Positions 33,045 through 43,262 of a DNA stretch of 51,148 nucleotides are shown piece by piece. The DNA is from Novosphingobium sp. (lineage in GTDB: Bacteria; Pseudomonadota; Alphaproteobacteria; Sphingomonadales; Sphingomonadaceae). How positions within the stretch are numbered: position 1 is the stretch's first letter; every line of letters starts with the position of its first letter. The DNA lies in NCBI GenBank assembly GCA_030697365.1, contig JAUYQH010000083.1, forward strand, positions 1 through 51,148, read 5' to 3'. Made by a program: the position numbers and the translations under genes. The notes under the pieces are model-generated. The model did no database searches. It saw only the letters and a program-made list of their open reading frames with translations, and was not told where the DNA came from.

Positions 33045-33415
33045 GGGGAAGGCGGCACCAGCCGGAAGTCTTCCACCGGAACGCCCGCGATCAGGTGTTC
33101 CTGCACGATCCTTTCGAGCACCGGCGGGTCGCACGAATGATACCAGACGTTGTCGGGCCACACGACTGCCACCGGTCCGGCCTCGCACACCCGCAGGCAA
33201 TCGGCCTTGGTCCGCTGAACCCCGCCTTTCTCGGCCAGGCCCAGCTGTTTGAGCCGCTTCTTGAGAAACTGCCACGCTTCGAGGCCGCGCTCGCGGCCGC
33301 AGCACTTGGGTTTGGACTGGTCGCAGCACAGGAAGATGTGCCGCCGGGTTTCAAATCCGCCAAGGTTGTCGAGAACGCGCGCGGCGAGCGCGATCGATTC
33401 GGGCGGGTTCCGCAT
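33041..33415 (-). CDS. (2Fe-2S) ferredoxin, thioredoxin-like fold
   Basis: A 124-residue protein of the thioredoxin-fold 2Fe-2S class. The cluster cysteines are in [17 protein letters not shown] and, after about 35 residues, in [18 protein letters not shown]. This cysteine pattern is that of (2Fe-2S) ferredoxin domain proteins such as FeFeHyd-like electron carriers; its partner is unknown. It converges on the membrane-protein gene with a four-base overlap of stop codons. Confidence 0.85.
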   Translation of the reverse strand: MRNPPESIALAARVLDNLGGFETRRHIFLCCDQSKPKCCGRERGLEAWQFLKKRLKQLGLAEKGGVQRTKADCLRVCEAGPVAVVWPDNVWYHSCDPPVLERIVQEHLIAGVPVEDFRLVPPSP

Positions 33416-33431
33416 GGTGATGTGGGGTGGT

Positions 33432-33995
33432 TTAGGCCCGCTTACCCACGATTCGGGTAATTTCCGCCGCGACCAGCCGGTCGACCATTCCCGGCAGGTT
33501 CTTCTCGAGCCACTCGGCGAGGATGGGGCGGAGCAGTTCGCGGGTCAGCCCTTCGAGCGAAGTCTCCCCCGAGCGTACGATCTGTGGACGCGCGCCGGGT
33601 TCGGCGAGCATGGCAAGCGCGGTCAGCGATTCACGGACCGACGAACGCGCGGTCTCGGCGAGCAGTGGCTCGTCGGCGGCGGTAGGGGATGTTTCGGGCT
33701 GAACCTCGGCGGTTTCGGCCACTTCGAAGGGACCCACGTCGACTTCCTCATGCTCGGCATCGAATGAAAGCGGGGCCATTTCGGCGTCGGTCAGTTCAAG
33801 CACCGGGGCCGGTCCCTCGCCCGCGAAGGCTTCATCCAAAGCGACCCGCTTGGCACGCTCTAAGCGTTCCGGAACCCCCGTGCTCTCGCGCCGACGGCGC
33901 ACCTGCTCGGCCTCGGCGCGATTGTCGCGTGCGATCACTTTCTTGATCGATTCGAGGATCTCCTCGACCGAAGGTTCGCCTGCCTGGCGCATCAT
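33432..33995 (-). CDS. popZ: DUF2497 family protein, PopZ-like polar organiser
   Basis: A 187-residue acidic, low-complexity protein. The N-terminus [18 protein letters not shown] is the characteristic PopZ/DUF2497 N-terminal helix. The middle is Glu/Ala/Pro-rich and likely disordered. The C-terminus [20 protein letters not shown] followed by [13 protein letters not shown] is the oligomerisation helix. In Caulobacter, PopZ forms a polar matrix that holds ParB-parS. The function here is inferred from this architecture. The start ATG at 33995 is used; a second Met follows directly. Confidence 0.85.
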   Translation of the reverse strand: MMRQAGEPSVEEILESIKKVIARDNRAEAEQVRRRRESTGVPERLERAKRVALDEAFAGEGPAPVLELTDAEMAPLSFDAEHEEVDVGPFEVAETAEVQPETSPTAADEPLLAETARSSVRESLTALAMLAEPGARPQIVRSGETSLEGLTRELLRPILAEWLEKNLPGMVDRLVAAEITRIVGKRA

Positions 33996-34052
33996 GACGT
34001 CACTCCGCGTCCTGTACCCCCCGAGAGGCCGAAACCCCGCAAAGGACGTGAA

Positions 34053-35549
34053 TCATTCGGGCGGAATAGACGCGTCCTGGGGGGGTGTGTCAACGGTTCG
34101 GGTGGCCAGCGGCACAGGATCGGGGTCGAACGACCAATCCCAGATTTTCCCCTTCACCCGGCGGTAGTTAACTTCCGAATCGTAGAGCGGCCCGGCATCG
34201 AGCCCGAGATCCTCGGCTTCCGCCTTGCCCATCGCCGCGAGCAGGCTGAATCCGGCGACATAGGCATTGCGCCGTGCGGTAACTAATTGGACCTGGGCGC
34301 GGAGCAACTCCTGCTCGGCATCGAGGATATTCAGAATCGTCCGGTTGCCGACGGTGTTCTCTGCCCGCACTCCTTCAAGGCTTAGCGCGGCAGCATCGAC
34401 CGCCACCTGGTTCGTAATGATGATCGAAGATGCCGCCTGGTACGAAGACCATGCGCTGCGCACCTGGGCGATCACGTCGCGCTCAACCGCGATCTCGGTC
34501 TCATAAGTCGCTGCGGCCTGGGCCTGGGCGCGGCGTTCCTGCGCAGCGGGACGGCCGCCCTGAAAGATCGGAATCGTCGCACGGACCCCTGCCTGCGCGG
34601 TGGTCGCGGTCTGGGCAACACCGACCCCGATGTTTCCGCCCAGCGTGTCGAGGTAGTTGATATAGTCGGCATTGGTGAAGACGCTGACCCTCGGCAGGCG
34701 CCCCGACCCGGCGACCTCGATGTCATAGCCGGCGGCTTTGCTTCGCTCTTTCGCGGCGATCAGGTCGGGATTGTCGGTCAGCGCCACGGCTTCGGCGTCT
34801 TCGACTCCGGCGGGCAGCCCCGGCAGCGGCGGGGGTGGTTGGAGATCGATTGGTGGCTTGCCGACGATCTGGATATACCGTTCGCGGCTTGCGATCAGGT
34901 TGGCCTGTGCCGAGCGGGCATCGCCGCGGGCCAGCGCCAACCGCGAATTCGACTGAGCGACATCGGTGCGGGTCAGGTCGCCGATCTCGAAGCGGTCGCT
35001 CGCCGCCTTGAGGTTGACCTCGAGCACGCGGACGTTGTTGGCGGAAAGCCCGACGATCGCCTGGTCGCGCAGCACGTCCATGTAGGTGGCGACCGCCTGG
35101 GTGAACACCGAGGCCTCGGTCCCGCGCAAATCGGCCTGTCCGGCCTCGACCCGCGTCTTGGCCGCGCGCACCAAATTCCTGACCGCACCGCCCGAATAGA
35201 TCGGCACCCCCAGGTCGATCCCCGCGCCTATCAGCCGCTTGGGTGCGGTGAAATTGTTCGAGCTCTGCTTGAGGAACTCGATTCCCTGCGCATCGGCGTT
35301 GACCGAGGGCAGTCCGTCGGCGCGCGCGATCGGCACGCCTTCGTCGATCCCGCGCTGCTGCGCCCGCGCGCCGAGCAGCGTCGGGTTGGACTGGTAGGTC
35401 GCCACAAGCGCATCGCGCAGCGTATCGGGGCTGGCGGCGGCGGGCACAGCGGCCAGCGCCGCGCCGGCCAGCAGCGCCGCCTTCAGGCCGCCTGGATCGG
35501 GAAACGCGCGGCGCACTGCCTCAGAAGCTCCACTTCGCAGGCAGCGCAT
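34053..35549 (-). CDS. TolC-family outer-membrane channel protein
   Basis: The trimeric outer-membrane exit duct for type I secretion or efflux. About 498 residues: a signal-like stretch LKAALLAGAALAAVPAAAS (near residues 22-40), then two outer-membrane efflux (OEP) repeats with long helical segments (ALVATYQSNPTLLGARAQQR; AAKTRVEAGQADLRGTEASV; LLRAQVQLVTARRNAYVAGF). The substrate pump genes are not adjacent. The ATG at 35549 lies 29 bases inside the PIMT 3' end, so the two are probably one transcript. Confidence 0.9.
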   Translation of the reverse strand: MRCLRSGASEAVRRAFPDPGGLKAALLAGAALAAVPAAASPDTLRDALVATYQSNPTLLGARAQQRGIDEGVPIARADGLPSVNADAQGIEFLKQSSNNFTAPKRLIGAGIDLGVPIYSGGAVRNLVRAAKTRVEAGQADLRGTEASVFTQAVATYMDVLRDQAIVGLSANNVRVLEVNLKAASDRFEIGDLTRTDVAQSNSRLALARGDARSAQANLIASRERYIQIVGKPPIDLQPPPPLPGLPAGVEDAEAVALTDNPDLIAAKERSKAAGYDIEVAGSGRLPRVSVFTNADYINYLDTLGGNIGVGVAQTATTAQAGVRATIPIFQGGRPAAQERRAQAQAAATYETEIAVERDVIAQVRSAWSSYQAASSIIITNQVAVDAAALSLEGVRAENTVGNRTILNILDAEQELLRAQVQLVTARRNAYVAGFSLLAAMGKAEAEDLGLDAGPLYDSEVNYRRVKGKIWDWSFDPDPVPLATRTVDTPPQDASIPPE

Positions 35550-36138
35550 ATGCGGCGAGCGGAGCAAAGTCCGCTTCGCCCAGCGTCAGGAACCCGACCG
35601 CGCCCGCCGCCTTGCGCCCGGCCGCCAGCCGGGTGACGCCGCGCTCGATCAGCCCGGTGACGACCCGGCCCCCATCCGCCAGCCGTGCGGCGAGGGCATC
35701 GGGCAAATTTTCGATAGCGCCGTCGATCAGCAGCAGGGAGCAGTCCTTCCCCGCGGGGGTTTCGCCCGGCGCGATCGCTTCGAGCGTTCCCACCAGTGGT
35801 TCGATCAGCGCGGCGAGATAGCCGCTGCCGCCATCGACCAGCAGCGCGTGATCGGCCAATGTGGGGGCGGCCTCCATCAGCATCAGCCCGTGGCTCAGCG
35901 CGGGGGCGAGCACCCGTCCGCCGCCCAGTGGAACCGCGCGGTCCATGTAGGCCACTGCACGGGCGCTGGCGGGAACGAAATCTTCGCGCCGCACGCGATT
36001 GAACGCGGCGAGCACCACGGCGTCGTTGACCCCGCTCGGCCGCAACTGGCTGTCGATCATCGCGCGCCGCGCCGCGTCCATGGTTGCGGCTGGCATGGTC
36101 GCGGCGGCATCCTGCGCCGGTTCGGTCAGCACCGTCAT
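35521..36138 (-). CDS. protein-L-isoaspartate O-methyltransferase family protein
   Basis: A SAM-dependent methyltransferase of about 205 residues. AMIDSQLRPSGVNDAVVLAA and AVPLGGGRVLAPALSHGLML are N-terminal family motifs, followed by the Rossmann SAM motif ALLVDGGSGYLAALI. True PIMT methylates damaged isoaspartyl residues, but this alphaproteobacterial type next to tolC often lacks proof of that activity. The ATG at 36138 is used; an upstream in-frame start adds unrelated residues. Confidence 0.85.
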   Translation of the reverse strand: MTVLTEPAQDAAATMPAATMDAARRAMIDSQLRPSGVNDAVVLAAFNRVRREDFVPASARAVAYMDRAVPLGGGRVLAPALSHGLMLMEAAPTLADHALLVDGGSGYLAALIEPLVGTLEAIAPGETPAGKDCSLLLIDGAIENLPDALAARLADGGRVVTGLIERGVTRLAAGRKAAGAVGFLTLGEADFAPLAAYALPAKWSF

Positions 36139-36307
36139 CCTGAAAAAGACCCTCACGCGCCCCGCTGGCTTTGGCTGTATTGCACGAACAATACACCGGG
36201 GCAATCGGGGATGTATCTAAGCGAAGCCCGCGGACGCGCCAAGCGCTTCTTGGCAGCACCCGACCGGGGGGGTATGCCGTTGGTCGATGGCAGCAGGAGG
36301 GCGAGCG

Positions 36308-36796
36308 ATGGGCGAGATGGTGACGATCCGCGAGGCGGACCTGGTCGAGAGCGTGGCGGACGCGCTCCAGTACATCTCGTACTTCCACCCGATGGACTTC
36401 ATCCGTGCGCTGGGCGACGCATGGGAGCGCGAGGAGAACCCCGCGGCCAAGGATGCAATGGCGCAGGTCCTTGCCAACAGCCGGATGTGTGCCGAAGGGC
36501 ACCGCCCGATCTGTCAGGACACCGGGATCGTCAACGTCTTCCTCAAATGGGGCCAGAACTGTCGACTCGAGAGCGACAAGAGCATGCAGGAGGTCGTCGA
36601 TGAAGGCGTCCGCCGCGCCTACAACAATCCCGAGAACAAGCTGCGCGCCTCGATCGTCGCCGACCCCGCATTTACCCGCCGCAACACCCGCGACAACACC
36701 CCGTGCGTGCTCAACGTCGAATTCGTGCCGGGCAGTACCGTCAGCGTCGATGTCGCGGCCAAGGGCGGGGGCAGCGAGAACAATTCAATTTTCTAG
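36308..36796 (+). CDS. class I fumarate hydratase, N-terminal part (gene interrupted by TAG)
   Basis: The first 162 codons of an iron-sulfur (class I) fumarase, which interconverts fumarate and malate in the TCA cycle. ATG at 36308 follows AGGAGG at 36295-36300. It includes RPICQDTGIVNVFLKWG with one cluster cysteine and PCVLNVEFVPGSTVSVDVAA, and reads up to KGGGSENNSIF before the TAG at 36794-36796. The family normally has a K-rich SENKSKF here and continues. The C-terminal part follows in the same frame (36797-37834), so this is one interrupted gene, not two. The break is not at the known alpha/beta subunit boundary. Confidence 0.85.
   Translation: MGEMVTIREADLVESVADALQYISYFHPMDFIRALGDAWEREENPAAKDAMAQVLANSRMCAEGHRPICQDTGIVNVFLKWGQNCRLESDKSMQEVVDEGVRRAYNNPENKLRASIVADPAFTRRNTRDNTPCVLNVEFVPGSTVSVDVAAKGGGSENNSIF
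36782..36796 (+). other. AT-rich tract ending in an in-frame amber codon
   Basis: AATTCAATTTTCTAG has three G/C in 15 bases, in very GC-rich surroundings. It replaces the codons expected for the conserved Lys-Ser-Lys-Phe-Val/Ala stretch of class I fumarases and ends in TAG. It may be a mutation cluster or an assembly/base-calling artefact. Confidence 0.7.
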
Positions 36797-37834
36797 ATGA
36801 TGAACGCCAGCGATTCGTTCGTCGACTGGGTGCTCGAAACGATCCCCACGATGGGTGCCGGGTGGTGTCCTCCGGGCCAGATCGGCATCGGCATCGGCGG
36901 GACCGCGGAAAAGTCGCTGCTCCTCGCCAAGGAATCGCTGATGGAGGAGATCGACATCCACGAGCTCAAGGAGCGCGGGCCGCAGACCGACACCGAGAAA
37001 CTGCGGGTCGAACTCTACGACAAGATCAACGCACTGGGGATCGGCGCGCAGGGGCTGGGCGGGCTGACCACGGTGCTCGACGTCAAGATCAAGGAATGGC
37101 CGTGCCACGCCGCGGGCAAGCCGGTGGCAATGATCCCCAACTGCTCGGCCACGCGCCACGCGCACTTCACGCTCGACGGATCGGGGCCGAGCTTCCTCGA
37201 ACAACCCAACCTAGACGACTGGCCCAAGGTCGACTGGGCGCCCGACGCGGCGGCGCGGCGGGTCGATCTGGACAATTTGACGCAGGAAGAAGTGTGCAGT
37301 TGGAAGCACGGTGACCGGCTGCTGCTCAACGGCGCGATGCTCACCGGGCGCGACGCCGCGCACAAGCGGATTCAGGACATGCTGGCGAAGGGCGAGGAAC
37401 TGCCCGTCGATTTTCGCGGCCGTGCGATCTACTATGTTGGCCCGGTCGATCCGATCATGGGCGAAGTGGTCGGCCCCGCGGGTCCCACCACCGCCACCCG
37501 CATGGACAAGTTCACCGACATGATGCTCGGGCTCGGGCTGCTGGTGATGATCGGCAAGGCCGAACGCGGGCAGGGCGCAACCCAGGTCATCGCCGAGCAC
37601 AAGGTTGCCTATCTGATGGCGGTAGGCGGCGCGGCCTATCTCGTCGCGCGGGCGATCAAGGAGTCGAAGGTGGTGGGGTTCGAGGACCTCGGGATGGAGG
37701 CGATCTACGAGTTCCGGGTCAAGGACATGCCGGTGACCGTCGCAGTCGACGCCGCGGGCAACAACGTCCACCAGCTGGCGCCAATGGTGTGGAAGGAGCG
37801 GATTGCAAAGGAAGGGCTGTTGGAGAAGGCGTAG
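36797..37834 (+). CDS. class I fumarate hydratase, C-terminal part (same frame, after TAG)
   Basis: Continues the fumarase frame directly after the amber codon: ATG ATG follows the stop at once, so a restart is possible (TAGATG), but the upstream ribosome site is weak. It has 345 residues, including DWVLETIPTMGAGWCPPGQIG, PNCSATRHAHF with a cluster cysteine, HGDRLLLNGAMLTGRDAAHK (about residue 340 of the whole) and YYVGPVDPIMGEVVGPAGPT. Together the two parts (509 codons) are the usual fumarase length. Cluster cysteines and catalytic motifs look intact, so only the break is abnormal. Confidence 0.85.
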   Translation: MMNASDSFVDWVLETIPTMGAGWCPPGQIGIGIGGTAEKSLLLAKESLMEEIDIHELKERGPQTDTEKLRVELYDKINALGIGAQGLGGLTTVLDVKIKEWPCHAAGKPVAMIPNCSATRHAHFTLDGSGPSFLEQPNLDDWPKVDWAPDAAARRVDLDNLTQEEVCSWKHGDRLLLNGAMLTGRDAAHKRIQDMLAKGEELPVDFRGRAIYYVGPVDPIMGEVVGPAGPTTATRMDKFTDMMLGLGLLVMIGKAERGQGATQVIAEHKVAYLMAVGGAAYLVARAIKESKVVGFEDLGMEAIYEFRVKDMPVTVAVDAAGNNVHQLAPMVWKERIAKEGLLEKA

Positions 37835-37848
37835 CGCGCCGCACACCC

Positions 37849-40224
37849 TCAGCCTCTTAGCACCGCCCCCAGCTTCGTCGCCGCGGCTACTATGCGCTCG
37901 CTGATCGCCTTGAGTTCGGCCTCGTCGTAGCTTTTCTCGCCCGGCTGGAGCGTGACTTCGACCGCCAGCGATTTCTGCCCTTCGGGCACGCCTGCCCCGC
38001 GGAAGTCGTCGAACAGGCGCGCGCCGACGATGTTGGCCTTGTCGCTGTTGCGCACCGCGCGGACGAGATCGCCTGCGGGAAGCGCAGCCGGGACCAGGAA
38101 CGCGAAGTCGCGGATGATCGCCTGTAAAGCGGGCGGGGTATAGGCTGGGCGGGCAAAGCCGGCGGCTTTGCGCGCCGGGATCGCATCGAGGAAGAGCTCG
38201 GCCATGGCTACCGGGCCATCGAGACCGAACGCCCGCGCGATGGCGGGGTGGAGCATCCCGAAGCGCGCCAGAACGGTCTTCGGCCCAAGCCGCAGCGTCG
38301 CCGACTGCCCGGGGTGAAACTGCGCTCCAGCCTCGCCCATGACCTGGAGATTATCGACCGGGGCGCCCGCCTCGGCGAGCAACGCCAATGCTTCGGCCTT
38401 GGCGTCGTAGGCGTCAAACGATTGCGCCTTGCCGCTCGCCCAGCCGCGCGCAGCACGCTCGCCCGCCAGGACGAGTCCCAGCGTCGGACGCTCTCCATCG
38501 GACAGATAGCGCCGCCCGATCTCGAACAGCCGCACGCTTGCCGCGCCGCGATCGAGGTTGCGGCGCGTGGCGGAAAGCAGCCCGGGGAGCAGCGAGGGGC
38601 GCATGATCTTGAGGTCCTCGCTAATCGGGTTGGCAAGGCTCCACGCGCCAGCACCGAAGGCTTCGGCCTCGGCCTCGCCAATAAACGACCACGTGATCGC
38701 CTCGACGTTTCCACGCGCCGCCGCGGCCCGCCGCACGCGTCGCTCGAGCGACTGCGCGGGCGTGGCGGTGGGGTGGGCAACACCGTCTGCACGCGGCAGC
38801 GGAGTGGAAGGAACCTTGTCCAGCCCGTGGATGCGGACGACTTCCTCGACCAGGTCGGCCGCGCCGTCGATGTCGGGGCGCGAGCCGGGGGCGGTGACGA
38901 CCCAGTGCGTTTCTCCCTCGACCACCGCAAATCCCAGCGATTCCAGTATTTCGCGCTGGCGCGGTGGCGTGACGTCGACCCCGCCGAGCCGCGCGCACAG
39001 CCCAGGATCGTAGCTCACCGTGTGCTGCGCGGAGGGTGGCGCCCCGGCACGGACGATCTCCGAGGCCTCGCCGCCGCAGATTTCCAGGATCAGCGCGGTC
39101 AGCAATTCCAGCCCCGGTTCGACGAACCCTGGATCGACCCCGCGCTCGAACCGGCTGCGCGCGTCGCTGGTCAGCACCAGCGTCTGCCCGGTGCGCGCGA
39201 TTCGCGCCGGATCGAAGTAGGCGACCTCGAGCAGGACGTCGCGCGTCGTTTCCGAACAGCCTGAATGCTCGCCCCCCATGATCCCGGCGATGTCATGCAC
39301 CCCGGATTCGTCGGCGATCACGGTCATTTCGTGGTCGAGCAGGTAGTGCTTGCCGTTGAGCGCGGTCACCCCCTCGCCGTCCCTGGCGCGCCGGGCCACA
39401 ACCGCTCCCGTCAGCTTGGCCAGATCGTAGGCGTGCGCCGGACGGCCCCAGCCGAGCATCAGATAGTTGGTTATGTCGACCAGCGCCGAAATCGGCCGCT
39501 GCCCCGCGCTTTTGAGCCGGGCCTGCATCCAGTCGGGGGAGGAGCCGTTGCGGACGCCGCGTATGACCCGGCCGAAGAACGCGGGGCAGCCGTCGGGATC
39601 GTCGGTGCGGATTTCGGTCGGGCAGGGGAAGGCACCGGCAACCGGCTCGATCGCGCGCGGCCTGAGCGTGCCCAGCCCCGCCGCGGCCAGATCGCGAGCG
39701 ATGCCATGGACTCCCATGCAGTCGGGGCGGTTGGGCGTAATTGCCACGTCGAACACCGGGTCCGAACCGGCAAAGTCGGCGTAGGCCGCGCCGACCGGCG
39801 CGTCGGCCGCCAGTTCGATGATCCCTGCGTGATCGTCCCCCAACTCGAGTTCGCGGCTCGAACACATCATCCCGTTCGATTCGACCCCGCGAATCGCGCT
39901 CTTCTTGAGTTCGAAGCCGCCCGCGGGCACGATCGCGCCCGGCAGGCCGAGCACACCGATCAGACCCGCGCGCGCGTTGGGCGCGCCGCACACCACCTGG
40001 AGCGGCTGGCCGTCCCCGGCATCGACGCTCAGCACCTGCAACTTGTCGGCATTGGGATGGCGTTCGGCGGTCAACACGCGGGCAATCTTGAATCCGGCAA
40101 GCCGTGCGGCTGGATCCTCGATACCCTCTACCTCGAGCCCGATCGCAGTGAGCTTCGCGGCGATCTGCTCGATGCTGGCATCGGTATCGAGAAAGTCCTT
40201 GAGCCAGGAGAGCGAGAACTTCAT
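37849..40224 (-). CDS. pheT: phenylalanyl-tRNA synthetase beta subunit PheT
   Basis: Forms the alpha2-beta2 enzyme that charges tRNA-Phe. Of 791 residues: [21 protein letters not shown]-terminus; a tRNA-binding OB domain (about 40-150, [20 protein letters not shown]); the B3/4 editing domain (RKFDITP-like [20 protein letters not shown]); the B5 domain; the core; and the C-terminal FDX-ACB domain ending in KLGAVLRG. The start at 40224 overlaps the pheS stop by four bases (ATGA). A longer open frame upstream is inside pheS and is rejected. Confidence 0.96.
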   Translation of the reverse strand: MKFSLSWLKDFLDTDASIEQIAAKLTAIGLEVEGIEDPAARLAGFKIARVLTAERHPNADKLQVLSVDAGDGQPLQVVCGAPNARAGLIGVLGLPGAIVPAGGFELKKSAIRGVESNGMMCSSRELELGDDHAGIIELAADAPVGAAYADFAGSDPVFDVAITPNRPDCMGVHGIARDLAAAGLGTLRPRAIEPVAGAFPCPTEIRTDDPDGCPAFFGRVIRGVRNGSSPDWMQARLKSAGQRPISALVDITNYLMLGWGRPAHAYDLAKLTGAVVARRARDGEGVTALNGKHYLLDHEMTVIADESGVHDIAGIMGGEHSGCSETTRDVLLEVAYFDPARIARTGQTLVLTSDARSRFERGVDPGFVEPGLELLTALILEICGGEASEIVRAGAPPSAQHTVSYDPGLCARLGGVDVTPPRQREILESLGFAVVEGETHWVVTAPGSRPDIDGAADLVEEVVRIHGLDKVPSTPLPRADGVAHPTATPAQSLERRVRRAAAARGNVEAITWSFIGEAEAEAFGAGAWSLANPISEDLKIMRPSLLPGLLSATRRNLDRGAASVRLFEIGRRYLSDGERPTLGLVLAGERAARGWASGKAQSFDAYDAKAEALALLAEAGAPVDNLQVMGEAGAQFHPGQSATLRLGPKTVLARFGMLHPAIARAFGLDGPVAMAELFLDAIPARKAAGFARPAYTPPALQAIIRDFAFLVPAALPAGDLVRAVRNSDKANIVGARLFDDFRGAGVPEGQKSLAVEVTLQPGEKSYDEAELKAISERIVAAATKLGAVLRG

Positions 40225-41324
40225 GCGCGCGCTCCTACGCCTGTGGACAGCGTCGGGACGTCGAGCGCGGAGAAGCCGTAGTGCCGTAGCCAGCGCAGAT
40301 CGCCGTCGAAGAAGGCGCGCAAGTCGTCCATCGCGTACTTGAGCATCGCCAGTCGATCGACCCCGACCCCGAACGCAAAGCCTTGCCATTCGGCAGGATC
40401 GAGCCCGCAGAACTCGAGCACGCGCGGGTTGACCATGCCGCTGCCGAGCAGTTCCATCCACCCGTGCCCCGGATCGTCCCCGCTTCCGCCGAGCACGCGT
40501 CGGCCGCCGACCTCCTCCCAGCCGACATCGACTTCGACCGATGGCTCGGTAAACGGGAAATAGCTCGGCCGCAGCCGCAGGACGATGTCGTCGCGCTCGA
40601 AGAACGCCTTGAGGAACGTCTCCAGCGTCCACTTGAGGTGGCCGAGATGGATACCCTTGTCGATCACCAGCCCTTCGATCTGGTGGAACATCGGCGTGTG
40701 GGTGGCATCGCTGTCCGACCGGTATACACGACCGGGCGCGATGATCCGCACCGGCGCGCCTTGCGACACCATCGTGCGGATCTGCACCGGCGACGTATGC
40801 GTTCTGAGCAGCATCTTGCCACCCCCGGCAGCCATCTGGTCGGGGAAATAGAAGGTATCGTGCATCGCCCGCGCGGGATGCGTTTCGGGCATGTTGAGCG
40901 CGGTGAAGTTGTGCCAGTCGTCCTCGATCTCGGGTCCGGTGGCGACCGCGAAGCCCATGTCGGCAAAGATTTCGGCGAGTTCGTCCATTACCTGGCTGAC
41001 CGGATGGATCGCACCGCGGGGCGTCTCGCGGGCAGGCAGGGTGAGGTCGAGCGTCTCGGTGGCCAGGCGCTCATCGAGTGCGGCGGCTTCGAGGGCGTCC
41101 TTGCGCGCGGTGAGCGCAGCGGTCACGCCTTCGCGCGCCGCGTGAATCCGCGGGCCTTCGACCTGGCGAACTTCGGGCGGCATCGCCCCCAATGTCTTGA
41201 GCAGCGCCGATATGCTGCCCTGCTTGCCCAGCAGGGTCACGCGCAGCGCCTCGAGCGCCATCAGATCGGGCGCGGCAGCTATGCTGCGGTCGGCCTCGGC
41301 CGCCAGGGTATCGATATCGCTCAT
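40221..41324 (-). CDS. pheS: phenylalanyl-tRNA synthetase alpha subunit PheS
   Basis: The catalytic subunit of PheRS. Of 367 residues: the N-terminal coiled coil ([22 protein letters not shown]), the class II motif 2 [25 protein letters not shown] core ([18 protein letters not shown]) and motif 3 [19 protein letters not shown] at the end. It reads leftward into pheT with a four-base overlap. No leader peptide was identified upstream in the gap to the AraC gene. Confidence 0.96.
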   Translation of the reverse strand: MSDIDTLAAEADRSIAAAPDLMALEALRVTLLGKQGSISALLKTLGAMPPEVRQVEGPRIHAAREGVTAALTARKDALEAAALDERLATETLDLTLPARETPRGAIHPVSQVMDELAEIFADMGFAVATGPEIEDDWHNFTALNMPETHPARAMHDTFYFPDQMAAGGGKMLLRTHTSPVQIRTMVSQGAPVRIIAPGRVYRSDSDATHTPMFHQIEGLVIDKGIHLGHLKWTLETFLKAFFERDDIVLRLRPSYFPFTEPSVEVDVGWEEVGGRRVLGGSGDDPGHGWMELLGSGMVNPRVLEFCGLDPAEWQGFAFGVGVDRLAMLKYAMDDLRAFFDGDLRWLRHYGFSALDVPTLSTGVGARA

Positions 41325-41379
41325 AGAGATCCGTCGAACTTGCGAAAGCGCGCTTCCTAGCGGCGAAGCGGCTGCGCGA

Positions 41380-42270
41380 CTAGTCGGCGTAACGAGCTAT
41401 CGTAGGCAGGTCGATCGACTGTAGCGCGCCTGCGTCGGCCATTCGCTGGCGCATGATCGGATGGAGGATCGGGTGCGGGAGCATGGCGTACTGACGCGGC
41501 GAAAGACCCATGAACGCCTTGAAATCGCGGACGAACTGCGCCTGGTCATGATACTGCCCGTCGATCGCCCCGATCCAGTTGAGCGAGGGATCGAGCATGT
41601 AGTGCGCCAGGCTGCGCAAGAAGCGCTGGCGCCGCAGGAGCAGCTTGGGGGTGAACCCGAAATAGCGCCGGGTCAGGCGTTCGAGCGAATGCAGCGCAAC
41701 CCCGGTGCGTTCGACAAGTTCGGCCACGGTCGCCACTTGAGGGTCGAGGATGGCCTGGTGGACCCGGGCGATCGCCGCCTCACCGGGAACCGGCAGATCG
41801 GCCATCGACAGCAGATATGTGTCGATCCGCGCTGCTTCGGCGGCAGGATCTTGCCGCCCATCGAAGATCCGCCCGTGCAGCGATGCGAACGCCGCGAAAG
41901 CGGGATGGGTGGAGCCGTCCACTGTCAGATTGGCGAGCGTGCTGGCGGCATTGGGGACAAACTTTGCCCATCCCGCTGGTTGCAGGCCGATCCCCCAGAT
42001 GCGGACCTTTCCGCAGCCGAAATGGATCGCCTTGCTGGTCGGCCCGTTGGCGACGAACGGCCATTGCCTTACCAGTGGACCCGAACCCACGCTGGCCAGC
42101 GGCGGCGGCCCCTCGGTAAAGCGCATCGCAGCCCATTCGGGATGGAGGTAGTCATCGACCATCACCCCAGGCGCGGCATCGATCTCGGTCAGATAGAAGG
42201 CGGTAAAATAAGAGCGCAGCGCAGTCGACGGCTGAAAGAAATGCACCGCGATCGTGCTGCCGGACGACAT
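41380..42270 (-). CDS. AraC-family transcriptional regulator, tandem copy A
   Basis: A 296-residue regulator. The N-terminal sensing domain includes [28 protein letters not shown] and [12 protein letters not shown]. The C-terminal HTH_AraC domain is [20 protein letters not shown], then [19 protein letters not shown]. The ATG at 42270 is chosen because [14 protein letters not shown] aligns residue for residue with the MSDDCQVSVRFHQP start of the neighbour, and both then have 296 residues. An upstream TTG overlapping the neighbour stop is rejected. Ligand and targets are unknown. Confidence 0.88.
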   Translation of the reverse strand: MSSGSTIAVHFFQPSTALRSYFTAFYLTEIDAAPGVMVDDYLHPEWAAMRFTEGPPPLASVGSGPLVRQWPFVANGPTSKAIHFGCGKVRIWGIGLQPAGWAKFVPNAASTLANLTVDGSTHPAFAAFASLHGRIFDGRQDPAAEAARIDTYLLSMADLPVPGEAAIARVHQAILDPQVATVAELVERTGVALHSLERLTRRYFGFTPKLLLRRQRFLRSLAHYMLDPSLNWIGAIDGQYHDQAQFVRDFKAFMGLSPRQYAMLPHPILHPIMRQRMADAGALQSIDLPTIARYAD

Positions 42271-42371
42271 ATCTTGCGACCCGTTGCTGTTTTCGGCTGA
42301 TCGTGCCGATCGTTCCGTCCAAGTTTCAAGCGGCGCCTTGGGCCGAAATGGGCCGGCGATCAAGCTGTGGC

Positions 42372-43262
42372 TCAAACCATGCGGGTCGCTGAGGGCATGT
42401 GCAGCGCCTGGACCGCGGCTCCCGCCTCTTCGAACCGGGCGCGCATGATCGCGCCGATTATCGGGTGGGGTGCGTTGGCGTATTCGCGTGGGCTCATTCC
42501 CATGAAGTGGTGGAAGTCGCGCACGAACTGGGCCTGATCATGATAGTGATCGTCGAGCGCCCCGATCCATTTGAGCGAGGGAGCGAGCATGAACTGCGAA
42601 AGGCTGCGCATGAAGCGTTGGCGGCGCAGGAGCATTTGCGGGGGAAAGCCGAAGTGACGGCGACACAGGCGCTCGAGCGTGTAGGCCGGGATTTGCGCAA
42701 GCTCGGCCATATCGGCCACGGTCGCCACATCGGAATCGACCAGCGCGGCATGGCAGGCGAGGATCCGGTTTTCGTCGGGGTGCCCGTGCTCGAGGCGAGC
42801 GGTAAAATGCTCGATGATCCGACCCAGCTCGGCGTCCGGATCGGCCCGTGGTCCAAACAGCCCATCGGCCAAGGGGGCAAATCCGGCGAACGCGGGATGA
42901 TCGTGCCCGTCGACCAGCACATTGGCCAATTCGCTGGCCGGAGCGCCGACGAACTTTGACCACCCTAGCGGAAGCAGGCCCACGCCCCACATCCGGAGGG
43001 TGCCCGCGGTGAAGCGGATGGTGGTGCTGGTCGGGCCGTGCGCGAAAAAAGCGGAGGGGGGCAACGGTGGACTGCCGGTAATTTCCGCATCCGGCAGAGC
43101 CCCGCTTGCAAAACGCAGGCCGGCCCATTCGGGATGCAAGTAGTCGACAACCCTGCCGCCGCCGGAGACGACGATATCGACCGAATAGAAACTGGTGAAA
43201 AAGGGCTGCAGCCCCTCCGGCGGCTGGTGAAACCGCACACTGACCTGGCAATCATCGCTCAC
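42372..43262 (-). CDS. AraC-family transcriptional regulator, tandem copy B
   Basis: A 296-residue paralogue of copy A, on the same strand, about 100 bases upstream of it. Matching blocks include [32 protein letters not shown] N-terminus, GVGLLPLGWSKFVGAPASEL, and the HTH region VATVADMAELAQIPAYTLER, then HFGFPPQMLLRRQRFMRSL. GTG at 43262 is used. Same length, order and placement indicate a local duplication with later divergence. Function unknown. Confidence 0.88.
   Translation of the reverse strand: MSDDCQVSVRFHQPPEGLQPFFTSFYSVDIVVSGGGRVVDYLHPEWAGLRFASGALPDAEITGSPPLPPSAFFAHGPTSTTIRFTAGTLRMWGVGLLPLGWSKFVGAPASELANVLVDGHDHPAFAGFAPLADGLFGPRADPDAELGRIIEHFTARLEHGHPDENRILACHAALVDSDVATVADMAELAQIPAYTLERLCRRHFGFPPQMLLRRQRFMRSLSQFMLAPSLKWIGALDDHYHDQAQFVRDFHHFMGMSPREYANAPHPIIGAIMRARFEEAGAAVQALHMPSATRMV

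Noticed and set aside
42373..42375. TTG start for AraC copy A overlapping the stop of copy B
   Set aside because: The 42270 ATG gives an N-terminus that aligns residue for residue with the paralogue and the same length, so the upstream codons are unlikely to be coding.
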